Shown in pieces: positions 58,706 to 64,000 of a stretch of 64,000 nucleotides of DNA. Each line of letters opens with the position of its first letter. Position 1 is the stretch's first letter. Origin of the DNA: Gammaproteobacteria bacterium (GTDB taxonomy: Bacteria; Pseudomonadota; Gammaproteobacteria; Pseudomonadales; Balneatricaceae); assembly GCA_030748435.1 (NCBI GenBank), contig JASMLZ010000015.1, positions 1 to 64,000 of the forward strand. The letters run 5' to 3'. The notes under the pieces were generated by a model. The model saw nothing but the letters and a program-made list of their open reading frames with translations. It was not told where the DNA came from and did no database searches. The position numbers were made by a program, and so were the translations under genes.

Positions 58706-59659
58706 TTATCTGTTGCTGATTGCTATCCTTATTAGGGCCTGAGTGCAGCCAATTACCAAGCCTAATAAAAGTCCCAAGGAGGTAATGGGCGCGCTTCTGG
58801 GGCCAACTGCGGTCTCAGGAGCAAAAGCAGGATCAATAACTTTGAAAGCATATTCTTTTTGTACTTTGGCCAGCATAATATTACTGGCCTCGGATTCGAT
58901 CATTTTGTATAAAATAGACTGAAATTCAACCAGTGATGTCTTGCTTATCTCCTGCTCCAGATAGCGCATATTTGCTTTTGATTCAGCAATTGCTTCATTT
59001 CTTAAATATTCATTTAAACCACTAACCAGCTTATTAGCTATATTGGCAGCCACCTCGGGATCGTCTGATTTAACAGATACTCTTACCAAGCCTGATTTTT
59101 GCAGAGTTGACACCTTGAGCATGTCTTTTAATTTTAGATAAGATGCCGTATCACTCGGTATTAGCGGTACTGGTTGATTGGAATCTTCCGTCGTAAACAG
59201 GTCCTGTAAACAGCAGGAATAATCGGTCTCTGGCTCTTGCCAAGTGCTGGTATTGGATTCCCACAATTGTGGGAATAAAACCGGCTTTAATTCTTCCTCT
59301 TTGATTAAGGATAAAATAAATTTCCGTGACTCCAGCAAAGCCAATGAAGATTCAATATTGGTATCATGATAGGCGACATTAATACCCGCAATGGTTGCAA
59401 GCCCGGCATATCGGCTGGCAAAAGAAGACAGTTGGCTATTATCACTGTCGCCCTTGGTACTGGTAATTAACACATCAGCTTGATAGGTTTTGGATGTAGT
59501 GAGAGCGGTTATACAGGCAGTACAGCCAAACATCAGGGTACATAAAAAGATACTGATTTTATATTGATAAAGTGACCGAAATAATTCAATCAGATCGATT
59601 TCATTACTATTGATTGCTTGGTTCTCTGCCACAATATAAATCTCGTTATGGTTAATCAA
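58706..59659 (-). CDS. Wzz-family polysaccharide chain-length determinant
   Basis: 317 aa inner-membrane copolymerase. N-terminal TM (KISIFLCTLMFGCTACITALT) after a cytoplasmic lead with the Wzz pattern IDLIELFRSLYQYK; periplasmic domain with a coiled-coil stretch; C-terminal TM with PxxP-type lead (VIDPAFAPETAVGPRSAPITSLGLLLGLVIGCTQAL). No C-terminal tyrosine kinase domain. It lies 12 bp downstream of the Wza-like gene and is probably its export partner. Confidence 0.88.
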   Translation of the reverse strand: MINHNEIYIVAENQAINSNEIDLIELFRSLYQYKISIFLCTLMFGCTACITALTTSKTYQADVLITSTKGDSDNSQLSSFASRYAGLATIAGINVAYHDTNIESSLALLESRKFILSLIKEEELKPVLFPQLWESNTSTWQEPETDYSCCLQDLFTTEDSNQPVPLIPSDTASYLKLKDMLKVSTLQKSGLVRVSVKSDDPEVAANIANKLVSGLNEYLRNEAIAESKANMRYLEQEISKTSLVEFQSILYKMIESEASNIMLAKVQKEYAFKVIDPAFAPETAVGPRSAPITSLGLLLGLVIGCTQALIRIAISNR

Positions 59660-59671
59660 TGTATAAATAAA

Positions 59672-62600
59672 CTAAAAAATACCAAGTGTGTTAAGCGCTT
59701 CGGCAGCCAGAGCAAATCGGTAGGTGATTTGACTGATATCGGTCCACTTGGCCAAGTCAGATACATGCTCCAGATCCATTGGCACCATAATCACATCCCC
59801 AGCTTCAATAACAACCTGTCCACTATGAAGACTAAATAAGTTTGTTGTTGCCGGTTTGGTGGTTACCACGGCTCCATTCGATTTCACTACATAGATTCTG
59901 CTTTGATCTGCCTTGCTGGTTAATCCACCACTGGCTTGAATATATTCTTCTAGCGTGATGGTGGGGGTATACAATACCGAGGAGGGATTCATCACCTCCC
60001 CTACCACAGCTATTTCCTGGATTTGCTGTGGTATATATAGCATATCGCCATGTTTTAAGATGATATCCTTTTCTTGTTTGGCCAGAATGCCCGGTAAATT
60101 AATAACCAAACGACCAATAGAGCCAGATTGTTTAACCTGGCTAACGGCGTACTGCATCGATAACAGGGCCGAGGATGTCTTTTTGTCGTATGGTTCAACT
60201 GCTTCTACCGGGTAATTGGCAGACTGCTCCAGTATGGCTATATCCCTTTCCATTTCTTCTATCAGCTGTTGTTTTTTCTCGTCTTCCCGATCTCTTAATG
60301 ATTGTCTGGAAAAAACTGCTGCCTGCATATCACCCAAATCAGCAATACCCCCTGCCCGCATTACTACTTGCGATAAGGTTTCGCCTTTGGTTATTGGATA
60401 AACGCCGGGAAAGCTGACCTCTCCGGAGATAGTTATATATTTCTCCTCACTCCAGTCCGGTGCCTGTTTAATGGTGACTGTATCGTGGGGTTCAAGCAGC
60501 AGGTTCTCACTCAAGTCGCCTGCCATTGCCAAGCCCAGATTGATGGTTTGGTGAGAGGCATTAAGTTGGCTGTCTTGCCCGATAACGTAGCGGGTTATTT
60601 CGGCTGTCATGGTGTAAGCCGCTTCTTCAAGCCCGCCAGCTGCCAGTATAAGGTCAGATACTCGCATGCCTGTGGTTAGGGGGTAGGCACCCTGTTCCTC
60701 CACCATGCCATTAATCTTTACTACTAGGGCTGGTTGGCCAAGCCTTGCCTGTCGATTTAGATCATTTACCAGACTGTCAATTGCTATACGGCGATTGGTG
60801 TTTTTAGTAAATACCAAAAGCTTGTCTCGCGGACGTAGTATGACATTCGTTTTATGGTCCCCATTGGACAATATTTTATGCAATTCTATGGGGATAATAG
60901 TAGTTATATCATCTTCAGATAAACGCTGAAGTAGCGCATATTGCCTATCCGTTTCTGGTAATAGATCTAGCGCTGCCCGGACCAGATCACCAACTCTCAT
61001 ATTGGCTGCAAGAGGATAGTCGCCTGGATACCTAACGTTGCCTTGAATAGTGACAATGGGTTCGGGTTGATTCTGTCGTGCTTGTCGTCGCAGCTCTGTG
61101 ATATATTCGCCAATAAGCTCATTGCGCTGATCTGTTAGTGACAAAACGATGAGTTGGTCGCGTGGTTGCAGCCTTGGGTTTAGTGCCTTTGGGTTGCTAT
61201 GCATGACCTTATCTAAAGACAGAGGCAGCAAGGTCACCCCCTCACGACCTGGCGATTCTCTACGTAGCAGTGCATATTGCATATCTGTGTCTGGTAATAA
61301 ATCCAAAGATGCTCGGACCAGGTCGCTGACTTTCATATTGGCTGCCAGAGGGTAAGCGCCTGGATATTTCACATTACCCTTAATTGTGACAACGGGTTCA
61401 GGCTGGTCATAACGGGCTTGATCCTTAAGGCTGGTGACGATATTGGCAATTAATGACTGACGTTCTTGAGACAGCTTAAAAATGGTCACTTCGTCACCGT
61501 GTTGAAGTTTTAAATCAGCGTCTGTGCCTTTGTGGTTGAGCACATCTTGAAGGGCAAATGACAATACTTCAATATGGTTCTGTGCTTGATGGTGGCGCTT
61601 TATAAGCGCGTATTGCATATCGGTGGCTGGCTGGAAATTCAGTGCAGCGCGCAGCAGATCACTGATACGCATATGTGGCTGGTAAGGATAATCTCCGGGC
61701 AAGCGCACATTACCAGCAATGCTCACATAGTGTGCTGGCTGATTAAACTGGGCTTGCATTTTTAATTCATCAACTAGTCCTTTGATAATGGGCATGCGGT
61801 CATTGTTATTGGCAAAAACCATTATCTGGTCACGGGGCGATAGCAGTATATTGGCCGGTCCAAATGGCTGGTTGATGGCTTCTTGCAGGTTGATTCGGAG
61901 CACGGATATTTTGCCATTGGGTGCTTGTTCTCTGCGGATTAAGGCATAATCTGTGTCGGCTCCCGATTTAAACTCATCCATTGTCTTAAGTACATCCTGC
62001 AGTCGTAGCCCTGGTTGCCATTTGGTGCCCCCGGGTCTTCTGACATGTCCCGAAACGGTAATGATGTCATTCATGCGATCTAGGACCGAAAAAATATGTA
62101 CAGTATCGCCGTCAGTTACCGGCTTTAAGAAAGCGGATTTATTGGACAAGTCGAGTTCAACCAGAGTGCGGCGGCCATGCTTATCTATCCTCTCTATTTG
62201 CGAAATTCTAGGGAAAGCGGTTGGCAACATGCCACCGGCATAGGTTAATAGATCATCAATGGTGTTCTCTTGTGGATGAAGTTCATAGATAGCTGGCCGG
62301 CGCACTTCACCGCCTATACCCACGGTCTGGCCTACTGGTTTTACAAAGATTACATCGCCAGGCAATAACCTGATATCTTTGCTGGTGTCCCCGCGCAATA
62401 GCAAATCATATAAATCAAAACTAACGGCTACTTTGCGATGGCGCTTAACCTCGATATCTCGTAACGTACCTATGGGCTTAATGCCACCACTGGCAAAGAG
62501 TGCGTTGGTTAAAGTAGACAGGGAACTAACGGTATAGGAGCCTGGATGATTGACATCACCCAGCACAAACACACGAATTGACCGCAAAGAACCCAAAGTA

Positions 62601-63103
62601 ATATTGGCCTTCACGCCTATTATCTGGGCAGATATTCTGGAATTAAGTAACTCTTTCAACTCTTTGAAGGTTAAACCAGATACTGCTATGGGGCCAATGC
62701 GGGGGAAATTTACTACGCCTTCACGCGTGACCACCAAAGAGAACTCAAAGTTTTCTGTACCAAATAGCAATATATGAATTTCATCTCCCGGGCCCACAAT
62801 ATATTCGTTGGGTATAGGGATATCGTCTACTGGGGAAAAGGTAGTAGGCGCTTGCTGAAACAGGGAGTAGCCAAATTGTTTTAGTGGTGGGGTGCCTATT
62901 CTTAGGCTACCAGTATTTAATTTGGTTGTATCGACATCTTTCTCCGGGTCAAAAGATGTACTCAAGTTGTTTGGGGCTGCTCGATCTCCTGTAGTTAAGA
63001 CCTGTGGAGTTGCGGCATGGGCAGTATGTATTATCGACATTATGTCGAAAATCATTGCTATAGCGATGATCCAGATGGACTGTCTGATACCAAAAATGTA
63101 CAT
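59672..63103 (-). CDS. Giant Wza-like polysaccharide export protein with tandem SLBB repeats
   Basis: 1143 aa, two to three times the size of E. coli Wza. A signal peptide or N-terminal anchor (IWIIAIAMIFDIMSIIHTAHA) is followed by the poly-export domain (YIVGPGDEIHILLFGTENFEFSLVVTREGVVNFPRIGPIAVSGLTFKELKELL) and SLBB domains. From about residue 348 to 910 the SLBB unit recurs about every 112 residues (SGHVRRPG, GNVRLPGDYP, GNVKYPGAYP, GNVRYPGDYP, GMVEEQGAYP, then GEVSFPGVYP), with LxDLxRAxLxxxPxTDxQYALxxR inside the core units. I see no lipobox Cys. It should form an outer-membrane/periplasmic channel for an exopolysaccharide; glycosyltransferases are not in the window. Confidence 0.9.
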   Translation of the reverse strand: MYIFGIRQSIWIIAIAMIFDIMSIIHTAHAATPQVLTTGDRAAPNNLSTSFDPEKDVDTTKLNTGSLRIGTPPLKQFGYSLFQQAPTTFSPVDDIPIPNEYIVGPGDEIHILLFGTENFEFSLVVTREGVVNFPRIGPIAVSGLTFKELKELLNSRISAQIIGVKANITLGSLRSIRVFVLGDVNHPGSYTVSSLSTLTNALFASGGIKPIGTLRDIEVKRHRKVAVSFDLYDLLLRGDTSKDIRLLPGDVIFVKPVGQTVGIGGEVRRPAIYELHPQENTIDDLLTYAGGMLPTAFPRISQIERIDKHGRRTLVELDLSNKSAFLKPVTDGDTVHIFSVLDRMNDIITVSGHVRRPGGTKWQPGLRLQDVLKTMDEFKSGADTDYALIRREQAPNGKISVLRINLQEAINQPFGPANILLSPRDQIMVFANNNDRMPIIKGLVDELKMQAQFNQPAHYVSIAGNVRLPGDYPYQPHMRISDLLRAALNFQPATDMQYALIKRHHQAQNHIEVLSFALQDVLNHKGTDADLKLQHGDEVTIFKLSQERQSLIANIVTSLKDQARYDQPEPVVTIKGNVKYPGAYPLAANMKVSDLVRASLDLLPDTDMQYALLRRESPGREGVTLLPLSLDKVMHSNPKALNPRLQPRDQLIVLSLTDQRNELIGEYITELRRQARQNQPEPIVTIQGNVRYPGDYPLAANMRVGDLVRAALDLLPETDRQYALLQRLSEDDITTIIPIELHKILSNGDHKTNVILRPRDKLLVFTKNTNRRIAIDSLVNDLNRQARLGQPALVVKINGMVEEQGAYPLTTGMRVSDLILAAGGLEEAAYTMTAEITRYVIGQDSQLNASHQTINLGLAMAGDLSENLLLEPHDTVTIKQAPDWSEEKYITISGEVSFPGVYPITKGETLSQVVMRAGGIADLGDMQAAVFSRQSLRDREDEKKQQLIEEMERDIAILEQSANYPVEAVEPYDKKTSSALLSMQYAVSQVKQSGSIGRLVINLPGILAKQEKDIILKHGDMLYIPQQIQEIAVVGEVMNPSSVLYTPTITLEEYIQASGGLTSKADQSRIYVVKSNGAVVTTKPATTNLFSLHSGQVVIEAGDVIMVPMDLEHVSDLAKWTDISQITYRFALAAEALNTLGIF

Positions 63104-63177
63104 ACATTTGCCTAAGCCACTTTTATCTTTGCGATGTTCCTATCCGTGTTGATTAGGTGTTATACGCCATATCTGTC

Positions 63178-63462
63178 CTACCATGCTGACAAGGGTTTAC
63201 TATGGATGTGCTGCAAGAGCATACTCAAAGCATGGGCAATCAACATATAGATCCCATACAACCAGATGACAAACAGCAGGCTATAATATTCAGTCAAAAG
63301 ATAGATACATATGACGATGGCTATTTGTAAAAAGTGTAGTGCCAAGAAAAATCGGGGTCGTTTGAAAAATAATAAGCTGGGACTAAACAATACAAATAGC
63401 GTTATCATAGCAACGGCCCATTTAGGGATTAGCGTGGTTTGGCTTGCCTCTATTGGTTTCAT
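63178..63462 (-). CDS. Small two- or three-TM membrane protein ahead of the export genes
   Basis: 94 aa: MKPIEASQTTLIPKWAVAMITLFVLFSPSLLFFKRPRFFLALHFLQIAIVICIYLLTEYYSLLFVIWLYGIYMLIAHALSMLLQHIHSKPLSAW. AGGAGCGGAGCT precedes the ATG. Family not recognised. It is co-directional with the Wza/Wzz genes and may be part of the same transcript. Confidence 0.65.
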   Translation of the reverse strand: MKPIEASQTTLIPKWAVAMITLFVLFSPSLLFFKRPRFFLALHFLQIAIVICIYLLTEYYSLLFVIWLYGIYMLIAHALSMLLQHIHSKPLSAW

Positions 63463-63511
63463 AGCTCCGCTCCTAATTAATCACACTAACTATAAATAAA
63501 TATTAAAAAAA

Positions 63512-63592
63512 GGGCCCCAGTTTCATCAAACTATATCCACTCGTGCCGAACTAAAGCAGGGTTCGTTACTTACATTCGGCTCACTGGGGCCC
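63512..63592 (-). ncRNA. Nested stem-loop ending in a U-tract: sRNA, attenuator or terminator
   Basis: Outer arms GGGCCCCAGT (63512-63521) and ACTGGGGCCC (63583-63592), 10 of 10 paired; inner arms GCCGAA and TTCGGC. On the minus strand the structure is followed by TTTTTTT, 50 bp ahead of the small membrane gene. A 60-base interior is unusual for a simple terminator. Confidence 0.5.
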
Positions 63593-63597
63593 AAAAG

Positions 63598-63641
63598 ATC
63601 AATCAGTTAAAGGCAGGCTTTCATAACCTAAACCGATTGAT
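63598..63641 (-). other. Second hairpin just 5' of the nested stem-loop
   Basis: On the minus strand ATCAATCGGTT pairs with AACTGATTGAT (one G-U pair), loop of 22 bases, then CTTTT. Together with the following stem it forms a compact two-hairpin RNA candidate. Confidence 0.5.
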
Positions 63642-63801
63642 GCGCCACACTAGGCTTGCACTCATACTAAAATCTGTTACAGCTAAATCGTGCTGATTTG
63701 GATGCTACAGCCTTGCTCAAAATCTACTTACCAGTTATCTTATGTATTGCCACAAAACATCTCTAACTAATTAATTTAAATATATATTATACTTATATAT
63801 A

Positions 63802-64000
63802 TCATTTTAAAATATTGGTTGGTTGAAGATTAAGGGCTTTGGCTATTTGCTCTACCTTATCTAAGGTAGGGCTTTTTGTGCCGCGTTCAATATGTCCCAT
63901 ATAGCCCCTATCAATGTTAGCCATATAGGCTAATTCTTCTTGGGTGATATTGGCAGCAGAACGTATTTCTCTAACTCTATTACCAAAAAATTTAGTAAGA
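63802..64000 (-). CDS. XRE-family HTH regulator (5' end cut by window edge)
   Basis: Not in the ORF track; translated by hand. The visible C-terminal 65 codons read LTKFFGNRVREIRSAANITQEELAYMANIDRGYMGHIERGTKSPTLDKVEQIAKALNLQPTNILK-stop. This is nearly a whole small HTH protein (VREIRSAANITQEELAYMANIDRGYMGHIERG). Such short regulators occur with restriction systems, phages or surface-polysaccharide loci; its link to the Wza genes downstream is only by position. Confidence 0.85.
   Translation of the reverse strand, partial: LTKFFGNRVREIRSAANITQEELAYMANIDRGYMGHIERGTKSPTLDKVEQIAKALNLQPTNILK

Larger units (their letters stand above)
63463..63801 (-). other. Structured intergenic region upstream of the export genes
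   Basis: 339 bp with no ORF of note. It holds two minus-strand hairpins (listed separately) and A/T-rich DNA at 63770-63800 with TATAAT-like runs that could be a promoter. Confidence 0.5.

Overview
The window reads as chromosomal DNA of a gammaproteobacterium related to the Pseudomonas / marine Cellvibrio-like group. The evidence is gene content and order: ybbA-ybbP divergent from tesA; ftsY-ftsE-ftsX-rpoH; xseB-ispA-dxs; yggS-proC; metK-rsmE followed by gshB-yqgE-ruvX-pyrR-pyrB-pyrC' (with a non-catalytic dihydroorotase, as in Pseudomonas); and tkt-epd-pgk-fba. Signal peptides, a Wza-type outer-membrane exporter and a sigma-32 all fit a Gram-negative cell. I see no rRNA, tRNA or CRISPR array.

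Layout. 0-5.8 kb: a SulP anion transporter cut by the left edge, a YbbAP-type ABC system and the TesA lipase. 5.8-10.8 kb: sigma-32, the cell-division/SRP block ftsXEY and rsmD. 10.8-21.5 kb: an ArgD/AstC transaminase with a giant NAD-glutamate dehydrogenase, a MarC-type membrane protein, serine deaminase with an XRE-cupin regulator, rdgB and hemW. 21.5-30 kb: DUF4426, yggT, the isoprenoid genes xseB-ispA-dxs, ribA, ettA, proC, yggS. 30.3-33.7 kb: a polar amino-acid ABC importer. 33.8-37.0 kb: a small outer-membrane-type protein and a three-gene signalling operon (HTH-receiver, soluble histidine kinase, degenerate HD-GYP protein). 37.3-44.2 kb: pyrimidine, glutathione and SAM synthesis. 44.8-51.7 kb: HPPD, then tkt-epd-pgk-fba ending in a clear terminator. 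51.7-58.7 kb: an accessory stretch with a HigBA-like toxin-antitoxin pair, two broken zinc-ribbon-type genes, a racemase, a PLP decarboxylase, an interrupted VOC gene and an NnrU protein. 58.7-64 kb: a polysaccharide export locus (Wzz-like; a very large Wza-like protein with tandem SLBB repeats; a small membrane protein) preceded by a strongly structured intergenic region and a truncated XRE regulator.

The most distinctive feature is a family of 242-bp miniature transposable elements. Three full copies (6903-7144, 25687-25928, 56863-57104) have identical 18-bp terminal inverted repeats (CCTAAAAACCTCAGTTGA) and each is flanked by a perfect 5-bp target duplication (ATTAT, TTTAA, TTGAA). One sits upstream of rpoH. 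One landed exactly on the shared stop codons of convergent dxs and ribA and gave each gene its own stop. One splits a VOC/glyoxalase-type gene that can be rejoined perfectly in silico. Degenerate relatives of one element end appear near pyrC' and between hpd and tkt. A second, unrelated 140-bp element with CTAG flanks lies beside the toxin-antitoxin locus. No transposase is encoded here, so both families depend on an enzyme encoded elsewhere.

Other points worth following up: the split signalling operon with its catalytically degenerate HD-GYP member; the five-fold ~112-residue repeat in the Wza-like exporter; and the nested hairpins with a U-tract just ahead of the export genes.
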